64,000 nt of DNA from Chryseobacterium fluminis (GCF_026314945.1 NZ_CP111121.1:3658001-3722000); one strand, 5' to 3'; positions 53,196-61,641 are shown, counted from the first letter of the stretch. Program-made: numbers and translations. The notes: generated by a model from the sequence alone, not told the origin.

Positions 53196-53741
53196 TTATG
53201 GTCTTGATGGATAAATGCCTTCTGAACAGATGATATAATTAACACCTACATAGGGAGGCATGGTATTCACAGGTATATTCTGTCCCATAAAAGTAACAGA
53301 CAGCATATTAATGGGCAAATTGGGATCTCCGTCTGCAAAGCTTGGAATGGCATCGAACTGTCTTCCGTTCGGTTGTCCTGTAATGGCAATAGATGAGGTT
53401 GCAGATGGCGTAACGCTGGTTGCATTGGTATTGGATATCTTCAGCTGACTGGCAAAACTGGGCAGGTTCATTGACAGTAACGTGGTTTGAGGTGCTCCTC
53501 CCATTTCTCCTAAATCATAGAATTGTCCTGTTGTAGAGTTCCCAGTACCAATCGGGGCACGCCCGTTTAAATTCGGCAATGCAAAAGTACTAATGCCATC
53601 ACCACCATAAGTGGTCCCTAAAATCGAAAATAAGGCCTCATTTTGGGCAATGCTCAGTAAGGCGCCGTTGCAAAAAAGGTAGCCACGGGGTGCAAAGTTT
53701 CCTGCAAAGACCTTGATTACTCCCATCAATTCGTCGTCCAT
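53196..53741 (-). CDS. Tail-collar domain protein, copy 2
   Basis: A 181-residue tandem duplicate of the 52617 gene, equal in length and starting MDDELMGVIKVFAGNFAPRG. The stretch SSIAITGQPNGRQFDAIPSF is identical in both copies, while the flanks differ, which suggests recent duplication or gene conversion. The spacer between them is 33 bp. No other phage genes surround them. Confidence 0.87.
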   Translation of the reverse strand: MDDELMGVIKVFAGNFAPRGYLFCNGALLSIAQNEALFSILGTTYGGDGISTFALPNLNGRAPIGTGNSTTGQFYDLGEMGGAPQTTLLSMNLPSFASQLKISNTNATSVTPSATSSIAITGQPNGRQFDAIPSFADGDPNLPINMLSVTFMGQNIPVNTMPPYVGVNYIICSEGIYPSRP

Positions 53742-53954
53742 GATAATATTTTTTCAGTTTAATTCTTACTCTTTTTTTCCGGCTTTTCAGATTCCGCCGC
53801 TGTCATATTTATTGACAAGCCAAAGGAACGATATCTGTAAAAGGCAGAGTAGAGTAGAAAGCACCAAATTGCGCATTCCGTATTTTTACTGAATGGCCCG
53901 GGTCGGTTTTATCAGAATAGTTATCTTTATTCCTGCTGAAACATTCTTATTTAT

Positions 53955-53962
53955 TATTTTTG
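53955..53962 (+). promoter_or_regulatory. Putative -7 box of the enoyl-CoA hydratase gene
   Basis: TATTTTTG matches TAnnTTTG 25 bp before the ATG at 53987; no clear -33 partner was found. Confidence 0.35.
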
Positions 53963-53986
53963 TAAGAATCTATTTAAATCTTAAAA

Positions 53987-54751
53987 ATGAACGAATTCGT
54001 AATTTCAGAACTTAAAAATAATATTGCCGAAATCACTTTCGGAACTCCGAAAAGCAACGCCCTTCCTGGAGCAATTCTTGAAAAACTGGCGCATACGATT
54101 GTAGAAGAAGGAGCTAAGGAGGAAGTAAAAGCTATTCTCGTGAAAAGTGAGGGTGAAAAAGCCTTCTGCGCAGGAGCAAGCTTTGATGAGCTTCTGGCTA
54201 TCGAAGAACTGGAAGCATCAACGAATTTTTTCGGAGGTTTTGCTAAAGTTTTGAATGCCATGAGAAATTGTGGTAAAATTGTGGTCGTAAGAGTGCAGGG
54301 TAAAACGACCGGGGGCGGAGTAGGGCTAGCTTGTGGCGCAGACTATTGTTTTGCAACGAAAGACGCAGCTTTAGCTTTAACCGAGATCAATCTGGGAATC
54401 GGACCTTTCGTGATCGGGCCATACGTGGAAAGAAAAATAGGAAAGTCTCAGTTTTCAGCGATGGCTATTGATGCAGATTTCAGATCTGCAGAATGGGCAG
54501 AACAGCATAATATCTATCATTCTGTTTCTGAAAGTATTCAGGAAATGGACGCAAAACTGGAAGTATTTCTCAGGACTTTAGCTTCAAGAAGCAGTGATGC
54601 TTTAGCTTTGATTAAAAAAGTTTCATGGGAAGGAACAGATCATTTCAACGAATTGATGCCTTCCAGAATTCATATGAGTGCAAGTCTCATCCTTGAAGAT
54701 TCTGCCAAAAAAAATATTGAAGGAATTAAAGAAAGATTACGGGCAAAATAA
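53987..54751 (+). CDS. Enoyl-CoA hydratase/isomerase family protein
   Basis: A 254-residue crotonase-fold enzyme acting on acyl-CoA thioesters. The oxyanion-hole segments KAFCAGASFDELL and GKTTGGGVGLACGADY are present. Of the two hydratase Glu residues, the second is kept (LTEINLGIG), but the first position is Gly in GVGLAC. So it may be an atypical hydratase, an isomerase or another crotonase. It stands alone with its own promoter box and terminator. Because the paa cluster has no paaF, this gene is a possible supplier of that step; that is speculation from absence. Confidence 0.87.
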   Translation: MNEFVISELKNNIAEITFGTPKSNALPGAILEKLAHTIVEEGAKEEVKAILVKSEGEKAFCAGASFDELLAIEELEASTNFFGGFAKVLNAMRNCGKIVVVRVQGKTTGGGVGLACGADYCFATKDAALALTEINLGIGPFVIGPYVERKIGKSQFSAMAIDADFRSAEWAEQHNIYHSVSESIQEMDAKLEVFLRTLASRSSDALALIKKVSWEGTDHFNELMPSRIHMSASLILEDSAKKNIEGIKERLRAK

Positions 54752-54773
54752 TCCTGACTTTTTTATAATGTCA

Positions 54774-54803
54774 TAACCGTTGGATCCGTCCGGCGGTTTT
54801 TTA
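54774..54803 (+). terminator. Terminator of the enoyl-CoA hydratase gene
   Basis: AACCG and CGGTT form the outer stem around a GC-rich loop containing GGATCC, followed by a run of T. It starts 23 bp after the stop. Confidence 0.6.
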
Positions 54804-54857
54804 ATTATATGAAGTAAGTATCAACGGTAAAATTTTTTTAAGTTTCTGAAAAAAAAC

Positions 54858-54899
54858 TTTTGGGATTAAAAATAATTTATAACTTTGTAATTCAAAGTT
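54858..54899 (+). promoter_or_regulatory. Promoter with overlapping operator of the membrane cluster (site 1)
   Basis: TTTTG (54858-54862) and TAACTTTG (54880-54887) have Bacteroidota spacing. The -7 box lies inside the 19-nt palindrome AACTTTG-TAATT-CAAAGTT (54881-54899), so a bound repressor would block the promoter. The same site recurs at 55892. Confidence 0.7.
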
Positions 54900-54905
54900 C
54901 TTTTT

Positions 54906-55523
54906 ATGGATTCAAAAAACTATCACGAAGACTTATTGCATATCCGTTCCATGATGGAGCGCTCTTCCCGGTTTATTTCATTAAGCGGACTGTCCGGAGT
55001 TTTTGCCGGACTGGCAGCGATTATTGGGGCAGTATATGTTTACTTTGTTTTTAAAAGAGAAGGAATTGACTATTTTGCCGGTGAAAGAAATTTTTTTGCT
55101 CCTGCTGTAGTTGGGGAACTGGTAGTAACAGGAGCTGTCATATTGCTGACTGCTGTTTTAAGCGGGTATATTTTCACAGCGAATAAAAGTAAGAAGAAAG
55201 GCCTGAAAATTTGGGATGCAACAACAAAAAGATTGCTGGTTAATTTTTCCGTCCCCTTAGTAACAGGCGGTATTTTTTGCCTGGCTCTTCTTTTTCATCA
55301 CCTTTTTGTCTGGATTGCACCCGCAACACTGATATTCTATGGATTGGCCCTGGTAAGTGCAGAAAGATATACATTACCCGATATAAAGTACTTAGGCTAC
55401 TGCCAGATCATATTAGGGCTGCTGTCACTGTTCTTTTTAGGATGGGGACTCATTTTCTGGACCATCGGTTTTGGGGTGCTGCATATTGTTTACGGATCCA
55501 TTATGCATAAAAAGTATAAATAA
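54906..55523 (+). CDS. Multi-pass membrane protein of unknown function
   Basis: A 205-residue membrane protein with a soluble N-terminus (SKNYHEDLLHIRSMMERSSR) and about five to six helices (GVFAGLAAIIGAVYVYFV, VVGELVVTGAVILLTAVL, GGIFCLALLFHHLFVW, IILGLLSLFFLGWGLIFW). I know no named family. It lies 57 bp upstream of a winged-helix regulator gene, directly behind a promoter with an overlapping palindrome, so it is probably under that regulator's control. Confidence 0.75.
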   Translation: MDSKNYHEDLLHIRSMMERSSRFISLSGLSGVFAGLAAIIGAVYVYFVFKREGIDYFAGERNFFAPAVVGELVVTGAVILLTAVLSGYIFTANKSKKKGLKIWDATTKRLLVNFSVPLVTGGIFCLALLFHHLFVWIAPATLIFYGLALVSAERYTLPDIKYLGYCQIILGLLSLFFLGWGLIFWTIGFGVLHIVYGSIMHKKYK

Positions 55524-55580
55524 AACTCTAAATTTGCAGACCTTGGAAACTTCCTATAGAATCTGCATTGTTACCTTATT

Positions 55581-55871
55581 ATGATTAATATAAATCAACT
55601 CAACAAAGAATTTGAAAGTCGTGTAAGATTAGGCATTATGTCTGTTCTTATGGTTAACGACTGGGTTGATTTTTCAGAGATGAAGAATCTGCTGGAAATT
55701 ACAGACGGCAATCTGGCGAGTCACAGCAATGCGTTGGAAAAAGCAGAATATATCGAAGTAAAAAAAGAATTTGTAGGCAAAAAGCCGAAGACCTCATACC
55801 GGGTAACGCAATCCGGCAGGGAAGCTTTTACAGAACATATAAACGCACTGGAAAAATTAATAGGAAAATAA
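55581..55871 (+). CDS. Small winged-helix regulator (HTH_34/MarR-like)
   Basis: A 96-residue one-domain DNA-binding protein: FESRVRLGIMSVLMVNDWVD, LLEITDGNLASHSNALEKAEYI with the recognition helix, and a wing KPKTSYRVTQSGREAF. The TDGNLASH stretch is characteristic of this group in Bacteroidota. It sits between two copies of a 19-nt palindrome (54881, 55892), each overlapping a -7 box, and is the obvious repressor acting on both. No ligand domain is present, so the signal may act by level or through a partner. Confidence 0.9.
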   Translation: MININQLNKEFESRVRLGIMSVLMVNDWVDFSEMKNLLEITDGNLASHSNALEKAEYIEVKKEFVGKKPKTSYRVTQSGREAFTEHINALEKLIGK

Positions 55872-55890
55872 ACTCTATTTTTTTATCTAA

Positions 55891-55910
55891 TAACTTTGAA
55901 TTACAAAGTA
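55891..55910 (+). promoter_or_regulatory. Promoter with overlapping operator (site 2)
   Basis: TAACTTTG (55891-55898) is a perfect -7 box and begins the palindrome ACTTTG-AATTA-CAAAGT. It matches site 1 (54880) in length and arms and precedes the small membrane protein gene at 55935. Confidence 0.7.
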
Positions 55911-55934
55911 CTTTTAAATATTAAAAATGAAAAT

Positions 55935-56225
55935 ATGATTACAAAAAAACAGACCTCATCGTTTATTTTTGCTGTACCGGCTCTACTCATGCTTGCAGCA
56001 TTTTTTGCCAATCTTTATGCAGAAGGATGGAATTGGTCTCCTTCAGATTTTCTGGTAGCAGGAATTTTACTTTTCGGAGCAGCTTTCTTCGTGCTCCTGG
56101 TGCTCAGTTCAGGAAGATCGCTTTCCTCAAAACTCATTATTTCAATGATCATTTTATTGGCACTCGCTCTGATCTGGATCGAACTGGCAGTCGGAATTTT
56201 CGCAAGTCCTTTCGCCGGAAGCTGA
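55935..56225 (+). CDS. Small three-helix membrane protein
   Basis: A 96-residue membrane protein with three helices (FIFAVPALLMLAAFFANLYA, DFLVAGILLFGAAFFVLLVL, LIISMIILLALALIWIELA). The ATG at 55935 is chosen over one 39 bp upstream because the extra residues would come from the operator region. It has its own copy of the palindromic promoter and leads a run of genes to 59608. No function known. Confidence 0.75.
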   Translation: MITKKQTSSFIFAVPALLMLAAFFANLYAEGWNWSPSDFLVAGILLFGAAFFVLLVLSSGRSLSSKLIISMIILLALALIWIELAVGIFASPFAGS

Positions 56226-56260
56226 TATTGAGGTTAATTATTTCTAAAAATTATTAGTAA

Positions 56261-57106
56261 ATGCAAATGAACCGTAAGACTTTTTTAAAAAGAATCGCTC
56301 AGTTGTCAGTCCTGGCAGCATTCCCAATGCTTTATTCATGGCAGGTAGAACCGTTCTGGCTTGAGTTTGTCGAAAAAAAGCTGCCGATCCGAAATCTGCC
56401 CAAAGATTTAGAAAGCAAAATAATAATGCAAATCTCAGATCTGCATGTCGGAAAAAGATTCAACTGGCAGTTTCTGATCGATTCTTTTCAGAAAGCACAA
56501 AAATATAACCCTGACTTTGTCGTGTATACCGGAGATTTTGCTAATCACGGAACACAGGACGAACGTGAAGATTTAAAAAAAGTAATGAAAAATGCAGTCT
56601 TCGGAAATCTTGGAACTTTTGGGATTTTAGGAAACCATGATTACGGAAAAGATTGGGAAGAGCCTGAAGTCGCTCAGAATATCACTGACATCCTTGAAAG
56701 TTTTGGGGTTAATATGTTAAGAAACGAGCAGAAAGAAAGCAGCGGATTGAATTTTATCGGATTCGATGATCTGTGGTCGGCCAACTTTCAGCCTATGAAA
56801 GTAATGCAGGAGTATGATCCTTCAAAAGCAAACCTCATTCTGTGTCATAATCCCGATGCCTGTGATATAGATATCTGGAACGGCTATCAGGGCTGGATCC
56901 TCAGTGGACATACTCATGGAGGACAATGCAGAATTCCGGGAGTAATCACTCCGGTTCTTCCCGTAAAAAACCGGAAATATGTCTCCGGGGAAATTGATCT
57001 GGAGGACGGAAGAATGCTGTACATCAATCGCGCCATCGGGCATTCTTTTCAGCTACGGTTTATGGTACGGCCGGAAATTACAGTATTCACTTTAACGCAC
57101 GCTTAA
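56261..57106 (+). CDS. Membrane-anchored metallophosphoesterase (YkuE/YaeI-like)
   Basis: A 281-residue calcineurin-like phosphoesterase. An N-terminal membrane anchor or signal (FLKRIAQLSVLAAFPMLYSW) precedes the catalytic domain with the full metal set: ISDLHVGK (D-x-H), YTGDF, LGNHDYG (GNHD), LCHNPD and SGHTHGGQ (GHxH). Relatives act on membrane-surface substrates; YbbF/LpxH-like lipids are one possibility. Two ATGs (56261, 56267) are possible starts. It is part of the cluster behind operator site 2. Confidence 0.9.
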   Translation: MQMNRKTFLKRIAQLSVLAAFPMLYSWQVEPFWLEFVEKKLPIRNLPKDLESKIIMQISDLHVGKRFNWQFLIDSFQKAQKYNPDFVVYTGDFANHGTQDEREDLKKVMKNAVFGNLGTFGILGNHDYGKDWEEPEVAQNITDILESFGVNMLRNEQKESSGLNFIGFDDLWSANFQPMKVMQEYDPSKANLILCHNPDACDIDIWNGYQGWILSGHTHGGQCRIPGVITPVLPVKNRKYVSGEIDLEDGRMLYINRAIGHSFQLRFMVRPEITVFTLTHA

Positions 57107-57118
57107 AAATTTTAATCT

Positions 57119-57418
57119 ATGAATAATAAAAAAATAATCCTGGTAGGAAAGTCATTCTTTTGGAGCTTTTTCATAATGGGAAATATTTGCCTGTTCGGTT
57201 ATCTCATTTCTAAAAATGATCAATTCGCAGCTGGTGGATATCTTCTTTTAATTTTGGGGACGATAATCAACCTGCTCGCAATTTCAGGTTTAATGATTTA
57301 TGGATTTATACATAGATCCAAACTTAAAGCCTGTAAGAATGCGTCGATGATTATCTGTCTGAATATTCCGATCGCAATCATCTATTTCTTTATCGGAATT
57401 TCCCTTTTAAAAATATAA
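57119..57418 (+). CDS. Small membrane protein, paralogue of the 57913 protein
   Basis: A 99-residue protein with three hydrophobic helices, ending in MIICLNIPIAIIYFFIGISL. The last third and the general layout match the protein encoded at 57913 (ILLNVPIAALYFLIFF), so the two are probably paralogues that flank the Coq4-type gene. Gaps to its neighbours are 12 and 3 bp. Function unknown. Confidence 0.72.
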   Translation: MNNKKIILVGKSFFWSFFIMGNICLFGYLISKNDQFAAGGYLLLILGTIINLLAISGLMIYGFIHRSKLKACKNASMIICLNIPIAIIYFFIGISLLKI

Positions 57419-57421
57419 ACC

Positions 57422-57907
57422 ATGAAAAAAATACGCGTTCAGTTTCTGCTTTTTGTCTACGATAACACCCAAAAACTGTATCGGAAGTACTTTAAAAAGA
57501 AAAAAAGACAATGGCAGTTTACAGAAAAGCAGCTGCTGGAATTTCAGGAAGATTCCCTGGGAAGAAAGCTGGGTGAATTTTATAAAAAACATGGCTTCAC
57601 CATGATCCCTAAAATGGAAGATCATGACGTACACCACCTGATCACAGGCTGCGGGACCCATTTTGAAGACGAAATTGCCATGCAGTTTCTGCTGTTGGGA
57701 AACGGAAAGCTCAATGCCCACCTTTTAGCGGCTATTGTTCTGGGGACCCTGATATTACCGGAGTATCTGAAGATTTATATCAAAGCCTATAAAAAAGGGA
57801 AAGGTATGAGGCCGTTTTATCACTGGGATTTTGAAGCATTGCTCTGGCAGAATTTCGAGCATCTGAAAGATTTTATCCAACAGAAGAATCCAACGGTTTT
57901 ATATTGA
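57422..57907 (+). CDS. Coq4-family protein
   Basis: A 161-residue helical protein with the Coq4 signature: MEDHDVHHLITGCGTHFEDE, that is HDxxH followed by Glu, the proposed zinc-binding site. In mitochondria Coq4 is needed for ubiquinone synthesis and can carry out C1 decarboxylation and hydroxylation. Flavobacteria normally use menaquinone, so the bacterial role is likely different. It lies between two small paralogous membrane-protein genes, with a 3-bp gap upstream, and belongs to the cluster under the winged-helix regulator. Confidence 0.87.
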   Translation: MKKIRVQFLLFVYDNTQKLYRKYFKKKKRQWQFTEKQLLEFQEDSLGRKLGEFYKKHGFTMIPKMEDHDVHHLITGCGTHFEDEIAMQFLLLGNGKLNAHLLAAIVLGTLILPEYLKIYIKAYKKGKGMRPFYHWDFEALLWQNFEHLKDFIQQKNPTVLY

Positions 57908-57912
57908 GTAGG

Positions 57913-58203
57913 ATGGAAAAATTAAAATTCAGTGCCACCGGAAAAAATACATTTCTTATCTCATGGATCATCGGAACAGTGATACTCTTGTTATATGTCC
58001 TGACAAAGTCATGGATCCTGGTCTGGGCAGGATTTTATTATGTACTCGCAGCAGCTATTATCAATATGATTATCTTTTTCCACGAACTTCTGGCCTTTGT
58101 CATCGATGTGGCAGACCATAAGCCACATGGAAATTCAGCCTTGCTGATTTTGCTCAACGTTCCTATAGCAGCACTGTATTTTTTGATATTCTTTAATCTG
58201 TAA
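57913..58203 (+). CDS. Small membrane protein, paralogue of the 57119 protein
   Basis: A 96-residue protein with three hydrophobic helices (FLISWIIGTVILLLYVL, VWAGFYYVLAAAIINMIIF, LLILLNVPIAALYFLIFF). The ATG at 57913 is used; a TTG at 57904 overlaps the Coq4 stop. It resembles the 57119 protein in size, helix layout and the LNVPIA/LNIPIA motif. Function unknown. Confidence 0.72.
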   Translation: MEKLKFSATGKNTFLISWIIGTVILLLYVLTKSWILVWAGFYYVLAAAIINMIIFFHELLAFVIDVADHKPHGNSALLILLNVPIAALYFLIFFNL

Positions 58204-58234
58204 ATCCTTCATCATCTAATTTATAATTAAAAAC

Positions 58235-59608
58235 ATGAAAACACATCATTATATATTTCTTACCACCGCCTTATTTGTTATATTGTTTTATAATGAAAAT
58301 CCGGGGCTGAACCTTGGTATTCTCGGGCTTGTCTACTCATTTTTAACGTTGTTTAAAACTAATCGTAGAAACAGGACAAAAACGTTTTTCTTTCTCTTCA
58401 TCACAAGCATCCTTTCCAGTGCCGCATTTGCCTGGTATGGCGATTCTTCTTCTTTTTTAGCAGTGGTAAGCTCTCTGTTGCTGCTTTCTTACCGGTCCAG
58501 AAACAGAAGAATGAAAATTTTATTTTTAATTCCTGTCGTCATCGTCAACTGCTTTACATTTCTGTGTCGCTCTTTAAGTTTTGATCAGTGGCTGCCCGTA
58601 AAAAGCAGGTCGGGACTTTGGCAGAAATTACTGGCCTTTATAGTCATTCCTCTGGTGCTTATTTCAGTCTTTTTTGGCATATATGCTGCGGGAAGTGATC
58701 ATTTTGCCGGCCTTTTCAGCACGGTGGAATTGGATATCGATTTCTGGCAACTGTTCTGTATGGTGATATTGGGATTTTTTATTGCATTCAATTATTGGAA
58801 TCACTCAGTTGAAAAATTAATTTACAAACAGAATCACCTACTCGACAATGACTTTAACGAGCAGCATAAGATTCAGAAATCTACCTATTCTTTTCTAGAT
58901 CTGAATGCAGAACGAATGAGTGGCGTAATTTCTTTTTTTGCCTTAAATATTTTACTGTTGTTTTTTATCATTACTTATAATTATGAGCAGTTCTTCGAGA
59001 CCGTAAAATCCCCGGTTAAACTCTCAGAAGAGACGCACGAGAGGGTAAATGCCGTAATTGCTTCCATTATCATGGCCATATTGGTGATCATGTTTTATTT
59101 TAAGTCTAATTTCAATTTTGACCCTAAAGCCTTTTGGATGAAAGTTTTGGTTAAAATATGGATTTTTCTGAATGCCGTTTTAGTCATTTCGGCGATGGTG
59201 AAAAATTCAGAATATATCCTTAATCACGGGTTTACCTATAAACGGCTGGGAGTATATGCATTTCTCATTTTATCACTGATAGGACTCGTAATGACGTTCA
59301 TAAAAATCCAGTACAGGAAGAGAAATGTTTTTCTCTTTAATTCGATGGCATGGTACGGATACGGAACGGTTCTGATCTGCAGCTTTATTAACTGGGGCGG
59401 TATCATTACCTCGGAAAATATGAAACGTAAAGATTTTGCGGTCAGGTATCATCAGTCCCAAATTAATTTCAGCGAAAAAGCTTTGATAGAATATGCCGAA
59501 AAAAAACAGGATCATAAGTTGAAGCAGGAAGTCATAAAAAATGTGAAACCCCGGAAAAATGAAAATTTTCTTTCTAAAGTACTGTATTACCAAATGATTC
59601 AGGACTGA
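58235..59608 (+). CDS. DUF4153-type multi-pass membrane protein
   Basis: A 457-residue inner-membrane protein with about ten to twelve helices and a soluble C-terminal tail of about 60 residues. I match it to DUF4153/DUF4173, which has no assigned activity. Segments such as RSGLWQKLLAFIVIPLVLIS and GFTYKRLGVYAFLILSLIGL fit that family. It is the last gene of the cluster that starts at operator site 2, and is often found near small winged-helix regulators in Bacteroidota, as I recall it. Confidence 0.78.
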   Translation: MKTHHYIFLTTALFVILFYNENPGLNLGILGLVYSFLTLFKTNRRNRTKTFFFLFITSILSSAAFAWYGDSSSFLAVVSSLLLLSYRSRNRRMKILFLIPVVIVNCFTFLCRSLSFDQWLPVKSRSGLWQKLLAFIVIPLVLISVFFGIYAAGSDHFAGLFSTVELDIDFWQLFCMVILGFFIAFNYWNHSVEKLIYKQNHLLDNDFNEQHKIQKSTYSFLDLNAERMSGVISFFALNILLLFFIITYNYEQFFETVKSPVKLSEETHERVNAVIASIIMAILVIMFYFKSNFNFDPKAFWMKVLVKIWIFLNAVLVISAMVKNSEYILNHGFTYKRLGVYAFLILSLIGLVMTFIKIQYRKRNVFLFNSMAWYGYGTVLICSFINWGGIITSENMKRKDFAVRYHQSQINFSEKALIEYAEKKQDHKLKQEVIKNVKPRKNENFLSKVLYYQMIQD

Positions 59609-59785
59609 TGATAGCAGATTAAATAAACATGAGGAGAAGAAAACAGAACCGGATTTTTATCTATAAACAGGCATTTTCTGTATGTTTCTCTACGGTATTC
59701 CGGGTTTCTAACTCTTTAAACTATTAAAACAAAGGTATGGAACAGTTTTAGCTTTTCAATATACTCAAATATAAAAAGACCTATT

Positions 59786-60325
59786 ATGAAAAAGTCCTTA
59801 TTGCTGATTCCATTAATTATCATTTCCTGTAAAAAGGATCCTGTGGTCGCTGATACCTCGAATAAAGACTCATTGGCAGTTACACCACAAACTGATTCAA
59901 CATCAATTGCAGATTCCGTGGCTCTGAAAAAAAAGGATTCGCTAATCAATAATGCACCTGCGACTAAAGAAGTTCTGCGTAAAGGAGTCATGAGAAATAT
60001 AAAAGACGATCAGATCATCAGAACAGCAGATGCAGAACAGCTGCCATTCACATTAGGTGAAGAATTTACAAAAGAAGGACAGGTGCTGGTTTTAAAAATA
60101 ACCAATTATAATAAACCGGCTATTAAGGCGAAAATTTCAACAAAAAACAAAGATTTTAATATCAGGATCAATCAGATCAAGATGCCTAATGGTGAGTTTG
60201 ACGGACCTTTCAGCCAGGAAATGACACACGAGGTTAAAGGCAAAGGTGAGGTTTGGCTGATGATCGGACAAAATAATATGGCTTCCGGAAATACGACAGG
60301 AAATTTTACGGTAAGTGTCGAATAA
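59786..60325 (+). CDS. Putative lipoprotein
   Basis: A 179-residue protein with a lipobox (LLIPLIIISC, Cys14), a low-complexity Ser/Thr/Asp/Lys linker to about residue 65, and a beta-rich domain (about 80-179; VLVLKITNYNKPAIKAKIST, GEVWLMIGQNN). The linker and anchor suggest a periplasmic or surface-displayed domain. No family recognised. It precedes a second exported protein gene at 60377. Confidence 0.72.
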   Translation: MKKSLLLIPLIIISCKKDPVVADTSNKDSLAVTPQTDSTSIADSVALKKKDSLINNAPATKEVLRKGVMRNIKDDQIIRTADAEQLPFTLGEEFTKEGQVLVLKITNYNKPAIKAKISTKNKDFNIRINQIKMPNGEFDGPFSQEMTHEVKGKGEVWLMIGQNNMASGNTTGNFTVSVE

Positions 60326-60376
60326 CTATGTAAATTTTGGTATAATTTCTGCAAACTAAAATTAAATTTTAAAATT

Positions 60377-60889
60377 ATGAAAAATATATTTTTGACAGCG
60401 GCAGCCGCCTCGGTGGTAATGGTAAGTTGTGGAACAGTACAGTCGTTGGTTCAGAATACATTTCCTTATACAGCCAATGTTTTAGTTTCCACAGGAGTCC
60501 CTGCAGATAAGGAGGTTTCATCCACATCCACTGCGTCCAACGTTCAGACCTGGTTTGGAGGTAATAATGATGCTAAGATAAAAGATGTTAGAATTTCGGA
60601 TGCAAAGGTTTCAGTCGTAAGCCCTTCCGGAGGAAATCTTAGCGCTATAAAATCCATTAAGGTTTATGTTTCGTCTACCGGGACCGCTGAAAGATTAATT
60701 GCCTCCCGCACCAATATTTCGACCAATTCTTCCAGTCTAAATCTAGATCTTAATGATACAGGATTTCTGGACAGTGTCGTAAAAAGTTCGGGTCTTACCG
60801 TCAGAACGGTTTATGAATTAAAAAATCAGACGACTTCTGATATGAACCTAAAAATAGCACTCAATTTCAGCAGTATTCCTGCCAATTAA
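60377..60889 (+). CDS. Putative lipoprotein, beta-sandwich-like
   Basis: A 170-residue protein with a lipobox-like AASVVMVSC (Cys19) and a Ser/Thr/Val-rich body with alternating strands (AKVSVVSPSGGNLSAIKSIK, SGLTVRTVYELKN), consistent with an immunoglobulin-like or LEA-type beta sandwich. No named family. It may be co-transcribed with the 59786 gene (51-bp gap) and ends in a strong bidirectional hairpin. Confidence 0.7.
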   Translation: MKNIFLTAAAASVVMVSCGTVQSLVQNTFPYTANVLVSTGVPADKEVSSTSTASNVQTWFGGNNDAKIKDVRISDAKVSVVSPSGGNLSAIKSIKVYVSSTGTAERLIASRTNISTNSSSLNLDLNDTGFLDSVVKSSGLTVRTVYELKNQTTSDMNLKIALNFSSIPAN

Positions 60890-60914
60890 TTCTTGTAAAA
60901 GTTTATTATTCAAG

Positions 60915-60946
60915 AAAACGTCTTTCAAATTTTGAAAGACGTTTTT
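60915..60946. terminator. Bidirectional terminator between convergent genes
   Basis: AAACGTCTTTCAAA and TTTGAAAGACGTTT pair fully. The plus strand continues TTTGTTT and the minus strand has an A-run opposite, so it can serve both the 60377 lipoprotein gene and fkp (stop at 60955). Confidence 0.82.
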
Positions 60947-60954
60947 GTTTATTG

Positions 60955-61641
60955 TTATTTAAAATCTGCAAGTTCTACATCGAAAATAAGCGTAGCTCCC
61001 GGCGGGATAACTCCACCGGCTCCGTTATCTCCGTAGGCAAGATCAGAGGGAATATAAAATCTGTATTTTGCACCCTTGGTCATCAGCTGAATTCCTTCGG
61101 TCCAGCCCTTGATAACGCTGGAAAGATTCAGTTCCATTGGTTGTCCGCCTCGGTTATCCGTAGTATCGAAAACGGTTCCGTCCATTAATTTCCCGGTATA
61201 GGTTACATTCGCTGTGCTGGAAGCGGTAGGCTTTGCTTTTCCGTCACCCGGTTTCAGCACTTCATACTGAAGTCCGCTGGCGGTGGTTGTTATTTTTTTG
61301 TTCTGCTTGTTTTTCGCAAGAAATTCTGCACCTTTCTTTTTATTTTCTTCAGCCTGTGCTTTAGCCTGAGCCTGTTTTTTTTCGTTTTCTTTCTGCATGA
61401 AATTCTGCATGAACGCATTCATTTCATCCTTTGGAAAAAGTTTCGGCTTATCCGAAAATTCGTCTTTTATCGCCTGAGCCAAAAGGTTCGGATCTATAGA
61501 TAGTCCCTGTCTTTTCATATTTTGGGCAATATCCATTCCGATATAATAAGAGGCTTTCTGCTCATCAGTATAAGTAGCATTCTGAGCAAAAGAAAAGCTT
61601 ACGCCTGCAAGAAGAACTGCGGTAATTAAGGTTTTTTTCAT
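60955..61641 (-). CDS. FKBP-type peptidyl-prolyl isomerase, exported
   Basis: A 228-residue periplasmic folding helper of the FkpA/Mip type: signal peptide ending SFSFAQ, an N-terminal helical dimerisation domain (about 22-115, including a Lys/Ala/Gln-rich helix) and the FKBP domain (about 120-228; ANVTYTGKLMDGTVFDTT, VIKGWTEGIQLMTKGAKYRF, YGDNGAGGVIPPGATLIFDV). Catalyses cis-trans isomerisation of proline bonds. The next gene upstream on the same strand is dtd, 30 bp away. Confidence 0.94.
   Translation of the reverse strand: MKKTLITAVLLAGVSFSFAQNATYTDEQKASYYIGMDIAQNMKRQGLSIDPNLLAQAIKDEFSDKPKLFPKDEMNAFMQNFMQKENEKKQAQAKAQAEENKKKGAEFLAKNKQNKKITTTASGLQYEVLKPGDGKAKPTASSTANVTYTGKLMDGTVFDTTDNRGGQPMELNLSSVIKGWTEGIQLMTKGAKYRFYIPSDLAYGDNGAGGVIPPGATLIFDVELADFK

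Noticed and set aside
52617..53741. Prophage remnant
   Set aside because: Only tail-collar domain proteins are present; no other phage structural, integrase or lysis genes occur around them.
59629..59727. A 32-codon frame (MRRRKQNRIF...) after the DUF4153 gene
   Set aside because: It is short and basic, without a clear promoter or homologue that I recognise. Chance is likely, although a small peptide cannot be excluded.
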